64,000 bases of DNA from Serratia proteamaculans (GTDB taxonomy: Bacteria; Pseudomonadota; Gammaproteobacteria; Enterobacterales; Enterobacteriaceae). A program made the position numbers and the translations under genes. Shown one piece after another: positions 55,811-64,000 of the stretch. Below the pieces are notes generated by a model. The model saw only the letters and a program-made list of their open reading frames with translations, searched no databases and was not told the origin of the DNA. The stretch lies in contig NZ_WBKI01000001.1 of NCBI RefSeq assembly GCF_008830365.1, positions 1,178,001 to 1,242,000 on the forward strand, given 5' to 3'. Position 1 is the first letter of the stretch; each line of letters begins with the position of its first letter.

Positions 55811-57089
55811 AAAGTTCTCGCACCTTCCCTATTAATTGAGGTAAACAACGGTAACAGGTGACCTGCAACCGGGTAATTTGTCCTCTCCTGAAGAAACCAT
55901 TAAGTACAAAAAATGAAATAAACTCGGTGATCAGGGTGGAAATCGCAGCGCCCGCTATGCCGTAACGCGGTATCAACAGCAGATTCATCAGTACGTTGGC
56001 CAAGGCGGCCAGCGGCATTTTTATCGCGATAAACCGATAACCGCCAAACAGCACAATCGCCCGATAGGACACGGTGCCCATCACCGAAAACAAAGAAGTC
56101 ACCGAACACAGCGCCAGAATAGTGGCGGTTTCACGGTAGCTGTCGCCAAACATCAGCGCCACTATCGGTCCGGGGAACAGCGACAGCAGCAAAATGACCG
56201 GCATCGAAAGCAACAGCACCACCAGATACAACAGCCGAATGCGCCCTTCCTGTTCGACCTGGGTGCGGGCATTTGCCACCCCCGGCATCATCGAGGTGAT
56301 CAGCGCGATCGGCACAAAGATCCACCCCTGACTCAGGGTGATGGCGGCGCTGTACAGCCCAACGCTGTGCTCGCCCAGATAGTTGCCGATCATGATCTGA
56401 TCGATACGGGTATAGATGACAATCGACAACCCGGAGACCGCCAACGGCAGCCCTACCTTCAGCAGGTAACGCCCGTAGCGTCGTTGATGTCGCCTGCTGA
56501 TCGGCCGCAGCCCACTGCGCTCTCGGCGAAACAGCACCCAACGCACCGCGTAGGGGATCAGGCTGCTCAGCACATAAGGCACGGCAAACCACTCCAGCGG
56601 CAGTCTGGCATGCACCAGCGCCAGCCGAACCACGATCGACAGTAACAGCGCCAGATTGTTGATCAGCGTGTTCAACTTCGATTTCAGCAGGGCGTCGTAA
56701 TAGATTTTATAAACGTCCTGCACCGAGAAATAAGCGCTGATCAGCATCAACGCCATCATGATCTGGCTGGTGCGATCCTGTGTCAGCAGCGCCCAGGCCA
56801 TCAGCGGCACGGCGATCAGCGCAAACAACTGTCGGCGCAGGCGCATTGAGGCCAGCATCAGCCGGATACCGCTGTGCCGTCGCCGGGCGACGCGGTTAAA
56901 CAACACCGCATCGGCCCCCAATTGCACCAGCGGTACGGCAATGGCGATCACCGACAGCAGGTAGTTAATCAGCCCGTATTGCGCCGGTCCCAGGTAACGC
57001 GCCACGTACACCGAAACGAAAATGCCTGACAGGCTCAGCGATACCCGTTCCAACATCAACCACAGGGAGTTCATCAGCATCGCTTTCAT
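55800..57089 (-). CDS. wzx: Oligosaccharide flippase, Wzx/MOP family
   Basis: 429 aa, twelve to fourteen predicted membrane helices. N-terminal NSLWLMLERVSLSLSGIFVSVYVARYLGPAQYGLINYLLS is typical of Wzx/RfbX (polysacc_synt) flippases that move the undecaprenyl-linked repeat unit to the periplasm. ATG 57089 (MKAMLMNSLW) follows the wzc stop by 4 bases; the ribosome site is weak, suggesting coupling to wzc. Confidence 0.9.
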   Translation of the reverse strand: MKAMLMNSLWLMLERVSLSLSGIFVSVYVARYLGPAQYGLINYLLSVIAIAVPLVQLGADAVLFNRVARRRHSGIRLMLASMRLRRQLFALIAVPLMAWALLTQDRTSQIMMALMLISAYFSVQDVYKIYYDALLKSKLNTLINNLALLLSIVVRLALVHARLPLEWFAVPYVLSSLIPYAVRWVLFRRERSGLRPISRRHQRRYGRYLLKVGLPLAVSGLSIVIYTRIDQIMIGNYLGEHSVGLYSAAITLSQGWIFVPIALITSMMPGVANARTQVEQEGRIRLLYLVVLLLSMPVILLLSLFPGPIVALMFGDSYRETATILALCSVTSLFSVMGTVSYRAIVLFGGYRFIAIKMPLAALANVLMNLLLIPRYGIAGAAISTLITEFISFFVLNGFFRRGQITRLQVTCYRCLPQLIGKVRELYAK

Positions 57090-57093
57090 GCGG

Positions 57094-59277
57094 CTACTGG
57101 ACCTTTTCCTGATGGCTGGGGTAAGCAAAGGCGTAGTACCCGGCGTCGGTGGCGGTTTTCTTCACCATACCGTTGAGGATCACCCCTTTAATGGTCACCC
57201 CGTTCTGCTCGAAGCGGCGGATACTGGTCTCGATCTGCCTGACGGTGTTGACCTCAAAGCGCACTACCATCAATGCGGTACCGGCATGATGGCCCACGAT
57301 GGCGGCATCGGTCACCGCCAGTACCGGCGGCGTGTCGATCAGCACCAGATCATAGTTCTGCCCCGCCCAACGCAGGAAGTCGGCAAAGCGCTGGTGCATC
57401 AGCAGTTCAGACGGATTCGGTGGCACCTGACCACGCGGCACAAAGTCCAGATTGGCAATGTCAGTTTTCTTCACCGCCTGGTCTGGGGCGATCAGCCCCG
57501 ACAGCATGTCTGAAAGACCACCCTTGGCGCTGTTGTTCAGCCAACGGTGCAAAAAGCCTTTGCGCATGTCGGCGTCGATCAACAACACCCGCTGACCGGC
57601 CTGGGCGATCACCACCGCCAGGTTGGTGCTGGTAAAGCTTTTACCGCTGGCGGGACTGGCGCCGGAAACCATCAGAATGTTGTTTTTGGCCTCCATCATG
57701 GCGAAGTGCAAACTGGTGCGCAGACTGCGGAACGCCTCAACCGACAAGTCCTCCGGTTCCTCTTGCGCCAGGATCGGCAGTTTGCCGCTGCTGCTTTTGG
57801 TCAACAATTGCTGCTGAGTACGGTTACGCTTTTGCTGCCAGGGTGATAACGGCACCGTGGCGTACACGCTGATGCCGCGCTTTTCCAGCGTATCGGTGTC
57901 ACTGATGCCACGGTGGAGCGCGGCACGCAACACCACCACTGAGGCTGACAGCACGCCGCCCATCAACAGAGCGAAGAAAACGATCATCATTTTTTGCGGC
58001 TGAACGGGGCGCAGACCGGTTTCCGCCTCATCGATAATACGAATGTTGCCCACCGTGCCGGCCTTGCTGATGCTTAATTCCTGCTGCTTGTTCATCAGTT
58101 GCATGTAGACCTGCTGATCCACCTGCACGTCCCGGGTCAAACGCAGAATTTCCTGCTGGGTTTTTGGCAAGCTCTGTACCTGCTTACCCAACCGCGCCTT
58201 TTCCGCTTCCAGCGTGGCGCGCTTTTCCAACAGTGCCCGGTAAGCCGGATGTACGCGAGTATAAAGCTTGGAGATTTCCGCCTCTTTGAAGGTCAGCTCA
58301 TTCAACTGGCCTTCCAACTGCACCTGAGTGTCCAGCACCGATTTGGCTTCCAGTGACAAATCCACCGAATCGTTCTGCTGACGGAACTGGTTAAGCTGAT
58401 TCTCTGCGTTATTAAGCGAACTCTGGGTACGCGGCAACTGTTCGTGCAGGAAAGCCAGCATGCGCTGTGCTTCCTCGGTTTTGCGATCCACGTTTTGCTG
58501 CAGGTAGTTATCGGTGATGCTCTTAAGCACCGCCTCCGCACGCTGCGGATCCTCCCCCGCCAGGCTGAAGGTCATGATGCCGCTTTCCTTGCCACCGGGG
58601 GCGACATCCAGCATGTTGCGCAGATCGTCCACCGCTTTCTGACGTGGCACGTTAACCACGCTGAAGGTGGTCCCCGGCAAGGCTTCGAGCGCGGTCACAT
58701 TGATTGCCCAGCCGCCCTGCTGCAATAGCTGCCCAACGCTGCCACTGAACAGGGTTTTACCGTCATGGCTCAGGCTATAGCGCTGTTGATCTTCCGCCGT
58801 CAGGGTCAATTCCTGGCCCTGCATGATGGCCGGGACCTTCATGCCGGAGATATTCAGTACCGGGGGCGTTTCACCGCTCAGGCGAGCAATGCCCTTGCCG
58901 AACAGCGGGAAGTAATCCGGGCTGATTCGCACCGTCAGGCCAAGGTCGTCGACGGTTTTGCCAATCACGTAGCGCGATTTTGCCAGCGAAACCTCGTCCT
59001 GGGTCGCCGCGTTTTGCCCGATGGATCCGCCAATCGAACTGTCCAGAGTTTCACGCAGCAACGAGTCACCCGAAAGCTGTTTTTCCACCTGCACCAGTGC
59101 GGTAGCCTGATAGATTGGCGTTGCCATCAACGCATAAGCGCAGCCGAGAATGCCGGCCACGCCGGTCACCAGCAGAATGCGCCAACGGTTGTCCCACAGC
59201 GGGCCAATCAGTCGCTCCCACTCCAGTTTGTCGTCCTGCTCAGCCATCACAATCGGCAATGCATTGTTCTTCATCAT
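57094..59277 (-). CDS. wzc: Tyrosine-protein kinase Wzc (polysaccharide co-polymerase)
   Basis: 727 aa. The N-terminal Wzz-like domain has two membrane helices (about residues 32-52 and 440-460) flanking a periplasmic coiled-coil region with the GNVR-type segment. The cytosolic BY-kinase domain has Walker A SGASPASGKSFTST (about 535-548), Walker A' VLLIDADMRKGFLHR and Walker B DLVLIDTPPVLAVTDA. The C-terminal Tyr cluster is short (GYYAFAYPS, three Tyr). It controls chain length and export with Wza. ATG 59277 has AAAGGA 6 bases ahead. The usual wzb phosphatase gene between wza and wzc is missing. Confidence 0.95.
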   Translation of the reverse strand: MMKNNALPIVMAEQDDKLEWERLIGPLWDNRWRILLVTGVAGILGCAYALMATPIYQATALVQVEKQLSGDSLLRETLDSSIGGSIGQNAATQDEVSLAKSRYVIGKTVDDLGLTVRISPDYFPLFGKGIARLSGETPPVLNISGMKVPAIMQGQELTLTAEDQQRYSLSHDGKTLFSGSVGQLLQQGGWAINVTALEALPGTTFSVVNVPRQKAVDDLRNMLDVAPGGKESGIMTFSLAGEDPQRAEAVLKSITDNYLQQNVDRKTEEAQRMLAFLHEQLPRTQSSLNNAENQLNQFRQQNDSVDLSLEAKSVLDTQVQLEGQLNELTFKEAEISKLYTRVHPAYRALLEKRATLEAEKARLGKQVQSLPKTQQEILRLTRDVQVDQQVYMQLMNKQQELSISKAGTVGNIRIIDEAETGLRPVQPQKMMIVFFALLMGGVLSASVVVLRAALHRGISDTDTLEKRGISVYATVPLSPWQQKRNRTQQQLLTKSSSGKLPILAQEEPEDLSVEAFRSLRTSLHFAMMEAKNNILMVSGASPASGKSFTSTNLAVVIAQAGQRVLLIDADMRKGFLHRWLNNSAKGGLSDMLSGLIAPDQAVKKTDIANLDFVPRGQVPPNPSELLMHQRFADFLRWAGQNYDLVLIDTPPVLAVTDAAIVGHHAGTALMVVRFEVNTVRQIETSIRRFEQNGVTIKGVILNGMVKKTATDAGYYAFAYPSHQEKVQ

Positions 59278-59305
59278 CGGTTTTCCTTTAGTCACCGTTA
59301 CGGGT

Positions 59306-60439
59306 TTACCAGTTACGTACCCGCAACGTGGCCTCGCTGAGGTCGTTAAAGCTGGAAATGGTCGGTGCCAACTGGCTGATCAAACGGTTCCAGCGCGCGA
59401 TCGGCGCCGCAGTGACGTACACCACATCGTAAGGCTCCAACTGGAATTCGGTGCCCATCGCCAACGCGGAAGCATCAGAAAGGTCGAACTGATAGAGCGA
59501 TGCCAGCCGCTGTGGCTGTTTGCCTCCGTTCGGGCGGATCACGAACACGCCGGTCGCGTCGGCGACCGTTTGGCTGATCCCTTCGGAGCTGCCCAACGCC
59601 TCGGTCAATGTCATCCCGCTGCGATCCATTTTCAGCGTTGACTGCTTGCCGACCTCACCCATAACGAACACTTTCAGTTCGTCGTTGCGCGGCACATACA
59701 AGATGTCGCCCGGCTCCAGCAGGTGGTTTTGGCTGATATCGCCACGTTGCATCAGTGCCTGCAGGGAAATCGGCTGCTCTTTACCCTGATGCGTTAACAC
59801 CACGTTGCGCCAGTCGGCGTTGTCCGTCAGGCCGCCGGCGGCATTGACCGCATCAAGAATGGTCAGCGGCACGTTGGTCACGGGCTGCTGTCCTGAAGTT
59901 TTCACTTCACCGGTCACATAGACTTTTTGCGAACGGAAGGCGGCGATGCTGACATCCACCTGCGGGCTTTCCACATAGGTAGCCAGTCGACCGGCAATCT
60001 GGTTACGCACTTCGCTGACGGTTTTTCCCACCACCTTCACCCGACCGATATACGGATAGAAGATAGAGCCGTCGGCATGTACCCAGTTGCCGGTGTCGCT
60101 GGCGCTGCGGTATTGTCCAGCGGGCGTGGTCAGTTCGGGATGATCCCAGACGGTGACGTTAAGCACATCGCCGACACCGATACGGTACTGATAACTTTGC
60201 AGACGCTGGTCCAGTGCCAGGTTTGGTCGCGCTACCGGCTCAACCCGACGCATTTTTTGCAGCAGCATCGGCGTAACGCGGTACACCTGGACCTGTTTAT
60301 TCAAATCAAAGTCTTCGTCCTGTTGAGTCACTGTCTCTTTGCCATGGGTCGGCAAGTGTGAACCCGGAAAGGCAGTGCAACCACTAAGCAAAACGCTGGA
60401 CAGCACCAGTGGCATCAAATGAGGCAAATGAAGGTTCAT
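59306..60439 (-). CDS. wza: Outer-membrane polysaccharide export lipoprotein Wza
   Basis: 377 aa, OMA/Wza family. The lipobox LLSGC (acylated Cys near residue 20) follows the signal peptide. Poly_export and SLBB domains are marked by [79 protein letters not shown] and [15 protein letters not shown]. The C-terminal segment [19 protein letters not shown] is the amphipathic helix of the outer-membrane barrel. It forms the octameric export channel. The ATG is preceded by a terminator-like hairpin, so expression likely depends on antitermination. Confidence 0.96.
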   Translation of the reverse strand: MNLHLPHLMPLVLSSVLLSGCTAFPGSHLPTHGKETVTQQDEDFDLNKQVQVYRVTPMLLQKMRRVEPVARPNLALDQRLQSYQYRIGVGDVLNVTVWDHPELTTPAGQYRSASDTGNWVHADGSIFYPYIGRVKVVGKTVSEVRNQIAGRLATYVESPQVDVSIAAFRSQKVYVTGEVKTSGQQPVTNVPLTILDAVNAAGGLTDNADWRNVVLTHQGKEQPISLQALMQRGDISQNHLLEPGDILYVPRNDELKVFVMGEVGKQSTLKMDRSGMTLTEALGSSEGISQTVADATGVFVIRPNGGKQPQRLASLYQFDLSDASALAMGTEFQLEPYDVVYVTAAPIARWNRLISQLAPTISSFNDLSEATLRVRNW

Positions 60440-60455
60440 AACGGTACCGTGAGAA

Positions 60456-60479
60456 AACGGGCCGCCGTTGCGGCCCGTT
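60456..60479 (-). terminator. Intra-operon terminator/attenuator before wza
   Basis: AACGGGCCGC (60456-60465) pairs with GCGGCCCGTT (60470-60479), 10 bp with a 4-base loop, followed by TTTTC on the minus strand. It lies between the initiating transferase stop (60486) and the wza ATG (60439). There is no room for a new promoter, so read-through must be regulated; the upstream ops element suggests RfaH. Confidence 0.75.
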
Positions 60480-60485
60480 GGAGGA

Positions 60486-61535
60486 TTAACGATCGGCGGT
60501 AGGGTTATCGGTAAATATCCTTGCCTGACGAGGTTCGTGCAGCAGGGCAAAATAACCGAAGAAGCAAAATACGAAGGCCAACAGCATCAGGTGGTCCGGC
60601 AACTGCAACACTTCGCTACAGATTCCCACGCAGGCCAAAGTGACCGCCAACATGCAGCTCATGGCCAGCGCCTGGCGCGCATTGAGGCCACGACGCATCA
60701 GAATGTGATGCAGGTGATCGCGTCCGGCCTTGAACGGGCTCTGGCGACGCAACAAACGCCGTACCATCACTGTCACCATATCCATCAGTGGGATGGCGAT
60801 TAACCACAGTGCGGTCACCGGCCGTATTATTGCGTCGTCTCCCTGAGTAGCGACAATCAACAACCACAGCACGCTGAAGCCAATAACCATGCTGCCGGCA
60901 TCACCCATGAAAATCTTGTTACGCGCACCGAACACGCTGAGGTTAAACAACAGATACGCCGCCAGAGCCGCTATCAGGCTCAGACACCACAACGCCTGCG
61001 CGTCATGCCCGGCCAGACCGAACAGGATAGCCAATGCCATAAAGGTGACACAGGACAGCGCGCCAAGCTGGCCGTCGATGCCGTCAACCATGTTATAGGC
61101 GTTGATCGCCCCCCATACCGCCAGCGGCGTAATCAGCAAGGCGGCATAACCCAGCAGTAACTCCTGGTGACCCCACAGATGTCCGAAGGAAGTAAGTTGC
61201 ATCCCTGCTGCCAGCATCATCGCCAGCGCAATCCCTCCCTGCACAATGACGCGCGGCGCCACCGGCAGATCAAAACGGTCATCAAGCACTCCCAGCATCA
61301 CCAACGCCGTGACGCACAACAAATAGGTAGTGCTGTGCGGCAGCCAATCCGGTTGCCAGAAGGTCACCAGCGTCATGATCAGGTAAATGGCAATGCCACC
61401 GACCAACGGAATATGCCCCTGATGGCGTTTGCGGGCATTGGGTTTATCCACTAACCCCACCGCCAGTGCAGCGCGCCTGGCAATAACGACCAGCATCAGC
61501 GCCAAAATAAATATCACACTCAGTTGATATAACAT
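60486..61535 (-). CDS. Undecaprenyl-phosphate GlcNAc-1-phosphate transferase-type initiating enzyme (WecA family)
   Basis: 349 aa, about eleven membrane helices, polyprenyl-phosphate HexNAc-1-phosphate transferase family. Signature regions: [45 protein letters not shown] and the HLHH box. It starts the repeat unit by putting a sugar-1-phosphate (likely GlcNAc or another HexNAc) on undecaprenyl phosphate. Genomes of this group normally also carry a housekeeping wecA in the ECA locus, so this is probably a dedicated copy. GGAGG lies 6 bases before the ATG. First gene after the JUMPstart. Confidence 0.92.
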   Translation of the reverse strand: MLYQLSVIFILALMLVVIARRAALAVGLVDKPNARKRHQGHIPLVGGIAIYLIMTLVTFWQPDWLPHSTTYLLCVTALVMLGVLDDRFDLPVAPRVIVQGGIALAMMLAAGMQLTSFGHLWGHQELLLGYAALLITPLAVWGAINAYNMVDGIDGQLGALSCVTFMALAILFGLAGHDAQALWCLSLIAALAAYLLFNLSVFGARNKIFMGDAGSMVIGFSVLWLLIVATQGDDAIIRPVTALWLIAIPLMDMVTVMVRRLLRRQSPFKAGRDHLHHILMRRGLNARQALAMSCMLAVTLACVGICSEVLQLPDHLMLLAFVFCFFGYFALLHEPRQARIFTDNPTADR

Positions 61536-61554
61536 GATCCCTCCAGCGAATAAG

Positions 61555-61592
61555 CACGCTACCGCCCTTGAGTTACAGCTCCCAATGCGCTA
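61555..61592 (-). promoter_or_regulatory. JUMPstart element with ops site (RfaH recruitment)
   Basis: On the minus strand this 38-base stretch matches the JUMPstart of enterobacterial capsule and O-antigen loci, including TTGGGAGCTG, AACTCAAGG and the exact ops core GGCGGTAGCGT (61566-61556). RNA polymerase paused at ops recruits RfaH, which suppresses termination along the operon. It lies 20 bases before the first structural gene. Confidence 0.95.
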
Positions 61593-61635
61593 TTAACAGA
61601 AATAAAATTGACAGTGCCAGGATATAAGTCAGCAT
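61573..61635 (-). CDS. Hydrophobic leader peptide overlapping the JUMPstart (20 aa)
   Basis: ATG 61635 with AGGA 7 bases ahead encodes 20 residues (MLTYILALS...AHWEL) and stops with TAA at 61573, just before the ops core. The peptide is almost wholly hydrophobic. The C-terminal WEL codons are themselves the conserved JUMPstart bases TGGGAGCTG. It may be a translated leader that couples ribosomes to RfaH-modified polymerase, or a coincidence of the conserved DNA. Confidence 0.45.
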   Translation of the reverse strand: MLTYILALSILFLLIAHWEL

Positions 61636-61715
61636 GAGTTAATCCTGTTAAATACAGATTTATCCGCTTGTCAGCGGTGAAAAATAAACAACCCTGATCT
61701 TAGAGAAAGTTATCT

Positions 61716-62672
61716 CTAGGAAAACTCGTGTTTAATTGTTCTTTCGATTGCCGAATCAAGTTCAACCGGCGCCACGAAATCACTTTGTACATTGCTTTTA
61801 AATTGTGTTCTGGCGCAGAATTTTTGCACCCGTACGCGGCTAATAGGGAATTTACGGCGACTTATTTTACTCACCAAATCCAATGCTGTTGCGCCACAGA
61901 GACCAAATAAATAGGGAATGCGAATAGTCTTATTACTTTTTCCTAATGAAGAAGAAATAACATCAACCAGTTGATTCATGGTGAAGTCAGGTTTATCAAC
62001 ATAATTACTGACCTGATAAATTGCCTGCTGATCCAGCGCGTGCTCCAGTCTGGCGGCAATATTTTCCACGTAAGCCATGGACTTCATATTATTGCCGCTG
62101 CCAATCATCACAAAACGACCGCTGGCGATTTGCCGGAACAAGTTATAGACGTTGCCACGATTATTTTCACCAAACACTACCGTCGGGCGGATGATGGTTA
62201 ATTTGTTGCTGCCCTCGGCTTTGCGCCAGGCTTCGTAGACATACTCGGCCTCCAGCTTGGATTTTCCGTAATGGTTAAAGGGTTCGAAAAGCCCTTCTTC
62301 ACCGGTTTCCTGGGTCACGAAACCGTAGACCGCCACCGATGAGGTAAAGATGATTTGCTTGATATTCAATGCCGAGGCCGTCATGCAAACATTGCGCGCG
62401 CCTTCAACGTTAACCTGATAATACAGTGAGACAGGATCGACATTATCCTGATGCTCGGCCGCAAGATTAATCACGGCGTCACAATCCGCCAGTGGCTGCC
62501 GCAGGGTCTCGGGCTGGGTTACATCGCCAAATTGATAAAGCTCAGGAAAATGCTCACTTGGCTTTTTATCCACGATGGTCAACACCAGGTCGTTACGCGC
62601 ACTCAGACGTTTAACCAAACGCGTCCCGATAAAGCCGGACCCCCCGATGATAGCTACTTTACGCTTATCCAT
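61716..62672 (-). CDS. NAD-dependent epimerase/dehydratase, extended SDR
   Basis: 318 aa. Rossmann motif GGSGFIGTRL (10-19), catalytic SSVAVYG with Ser/Thr, and YGKSK (Tyr and Lys, about 135-139). It resembles UDP-sugar 4-epimerases and Gne/WbpV-like reductases of O-antigen loci. Probably supplies or modifies a nucleotide sugar for the adjacent polysaccharide. It is upstream of the JUMPstart on the same strand, so it has its own promoter and is outside RfaH control. The DNA is more AT-rich than the housekeeping parts of the window, common for polysaccharide loci. Exact substrate unknown. Confidence 0.85.
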   Translation of the reverse strand: MDKRKVAIIGGSGFIGTRLVKRLSARNDLVLTIVDKKPSEHFPELYQFGDVTQPETLRQPLADCDAVINLAAEHQDNVDPVSLYYQVNVEGARNVCMTASALNIKQIIFTSSVAVYGFVTQETGEEGLFEPFNHYGKSKLEAEYVYEAWRKAEGSNKLTIIRPTVVFGENNRGNVYNLFRQIASGRFVMIGSGNNMKSMAYVENIAARLEHALDQQAIYQVSNYVDKPDFTMNQLVDVISSSLGKSNKTIRIPYLFGLCGATALDLVSKISRRKFPISRVRVQKFCARTQFKSNVQSDFVAPVELDSAIERTIKHEFS

Positions 62673-62854
62673 AATTTGTCACTCAACCCGGTTATCCATT
62701 ATTCCCTACCGCACCATTGAGGCAGGACGCTAATTGGCGTTAGAACATGGAAACCAGACTGGACAAAACAGACCGAGCTTTCAAATAACAAATAATGAAA
62801 TAAAAATATTGGCCGAATGTAAAATTATCGATAAAGGTGAAATATTATCTTGTG
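62673..62854. other. AT-rich spacer between the epimerase and regulator genes
   Basis: 182 bases with no ORF of note. It presumably holds the promoter of the epimerase gene; no clear operator seen. Confidence 0.4.
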
Positions 62855-63754
62855 CTAATTTTTAACATCGTAAGCAACCTGATATTCCATGGTTTTATTC
62901 GGCAGTATAAGATTAATCTTACCCGTTCCCTGCGCATCTGAAGTTTCGTATTTCACTGGCTGTTTCAACTTTCCCTGTTTGGGATCGACACACTCTATGG
63001 TCGCTTGGTCCAGGCTTTCACCCTGATACAGACAAAGCAAGGTTTGTGGCCCATTGCTCCGGGAGTTGTTCAGCGTCAGGGTAAGGACCACGCGGGTATT
63101 GTTTTGAATATCATTGATAATGGGTGGGCGAGTTTGATTCCCCAGCACATAGGAGAAATGTGAAATTATCAGTAAGGACACGAATACTGACAGATATTTT
63201 ACAACTCTGACGGCCGGAACTGAGAAAAAACCTGCCGACATCGGAATTTTTTTTCTTATTGACGTATTTTTAAGCATTCCTGACGTGACAGACGGAGTAA
63301 CTGGAGCCATATCCCTCTCGGATTGCTCTATTTCTTCAGTAAGAATTTCATCATCTTTATTGTCATTTTCAGAAAGTTCCGCTTGAATATCTTTATTAGC
63401 ATCCTCTTCAGAATTCCATATTTCGTCAGCGATGTATTCATCTTCTTCAGAAATAAAGTGAAAAACAGCCTTATTCTCAACCTTATAACCCAGGCGAGGA
63501 ATAGTTCTGATAAGTGTATGCTCTGTATCACCGATTTTTTGGCGAATTGATTTAATTGTTTGATTTATCGTTGAATCTGAACAATAAGTTCCTTTCCATA
63601 TGTTTTCTATAATTTCCGTACGACTAACCAGTTCAGGTGATCTGGCGACAAGAAGTGAAAGTATCTGATACTCCTTCCAACGTAGACGAAACTTTTCCCT
63701 GGACGGTGTCAGAACATCTAGATTCCTAATCTTTATTCTTTTATCAAGATTCAC
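62855..63754 (-). CDS. Membrane-anchored winged-helix regulator, ToxR/CadC-like
   Basis: 299 aa from GTG 63754, which has AAGGA about 9 bases ahead. Residues 18-100 form an OmpR/PhoB-type winged helix (LRWKEYQILSLLVA, SRTEIIENIWKGTYCSDSTINQTIKSIRQKI, LIRTIPRLGYKVE). A very acidic linker follows (112-158), then one membrane helix (about 196-214) and a periplasmic domain of some 85 residues with two Cys (251 and 265) that could form a disulfide. It should bind DNA from the membrane in response to a periplasmic signal. Position suggests control of the exopolysaccharide locus, but this is not shown. Confidence 0.85.
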   Translation of the reverse strand: MNLDKRIKIRNLDVLTPSREKFRLRWKEYQILSLLVARSPELVSRTEIIENIWKGTYCSDSTINQTIKSIRQKIGDTEHTLIRTIPRLGYKVENKAVFHFISEEDEYIADEIWNSEEDANKDIQAELSENDNKDDEILTEEIEQSERDMAPVTPSVTSGMLKNTSIRKKIPMSAGFFSVPAVRVVKYLSVFVSLLIISHFSYVLGNQTRPPIINDIQNNTRVVLTLTLNNSRSNGPQTLLCLYQGESLDQATIECVDPKQGKLKQPVKYETSDAQGTGKINLILPNKTMEYQVAYDVKN

Positions 63755-64000
63755 TTTTAATTTCCTTAGCGTGCCTGTCCTGCACACTTTGTATAGAAAT
63801 ATGAAAAAATGTTCAAGAAATTAAATGTAAACTCAACAGGTTGCATTCAATAGATATTAACTTTTATAAAAATTCGCTGATTTCATTTTTTACATTACCT
63901 CTCAAATGGAGGTTCTGATTCTTTGAATGTCTCTATTTCCCTGTTGGCATCATGGTTTCTCATCATGTTTACCGGCAATAAAATACAGCCAAGTTGCTGT
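63755..64000. other. AT-rich region upstream of the ToxR-like regulator
   Basis: 246 bases without a supported gene, probably the regulator promoter. An open plus-strand frame from about 63926 runs off the right edge with no good ribosome site, so it is not called. Confidence 0.4.

Overview
The window looks like a chromosomal segment of a Serratia-like member of the Yersiniaceae (Enterobacterales). The evidence is gene content (kbp, yebW, an OmpC/OmpF-type porin, astCADBE, narGHJI, a JUMPstart-controlled Wza/Wzc polysaccharide operon), enterobacterial regulatory sites, and a GC-rich base composition with AT-rich control regions. I see no tRNA, rRNA, CRISPR array, phage or complete insertion sequence. 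Species cannot be fixed from the sequence alone.

Layout. (1) 1-5590: housekeeping genes and small membrane proteins: the tail of an unidentified gene, a DUF1304 protein, a 33-aa membrane peptide, a pirin, two more small membrane proteins, kbp, yebW, a YmgB/AriR-like regulator and a general porin. (2) 5591-12315: the arginine succinyltransferase operon astCADBE on the minus strand. A sigma-54 promoter, paired ArgR boxes and two NtrC boxes lie upstream of it. (3) 12424-20403: a carbohydrate-type ABC importer (binding protein, two permeases, ATPase) with an M17 leucyl aminopeptidase inside its operon. It is followed by a LacI-type repressor and, convergently, a glycosylasparaginase-type hydrolase. 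The importer operon and the asparaginase each have a sigma-70 promoter followed at the start site by the same perfect palindrome, so they look like one small regulon. A hypothesis is uptake and breakdown of glycosylated asparagine or glycopeptides. (4) 20403-28539: an HSL-type esterase, a complete Dpp/Opp-type peptide ABC transporter and a MocR-type regulator. (5) 28684-31258: a cyanide-insensitive (CioAB) bd-type quinol oxidase with a 49-aa DUF2474 subunit.

(6) 31321-39324: eight minus-strand genes, every junction overlapping. They encode a KSIII-type ketosynthase, an extended SDR of the 3-beta-HSD type, a metallo-beta-lactamase-fold hydrolase, an F390-synthetase/PaaK-like adenylating enzyme, a PAP2/Aur1-like membrane phosphotransferase, a sterol-desaturase-type hydroxylase and two fatty-acid desaturases. 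This looks like a dedicated pathway for an unusual fatty-acid-derived lipid. I do not recognise a characterised cluster with this set, and it is my main candidate for an undescribed system. Two short leader ORFs precede it. (7) 39901-46617: narGHJI behind an FNR site.

(8) 46933-63754: an exopolysaccharide operon in the order initiating phosphoglycosyltransferase, wza, wzc, wzx, TupA-like ATP-grasp, five glycosyltransferases with a secreted glycoside hydrolase among them, and a wzy-like polymerase. It is preceded by a JUMPstart/ops element for RfaH. A terminator-like hairpin just before wza would need antitermination, and a 20-codon ORF overlaps the JUMPstart. No wzb phosphatase gene is present. 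Upstream lie a sugar-nucleotide epimerase-like SDR and a ToxR/CadC-like membrane-bound regulator.
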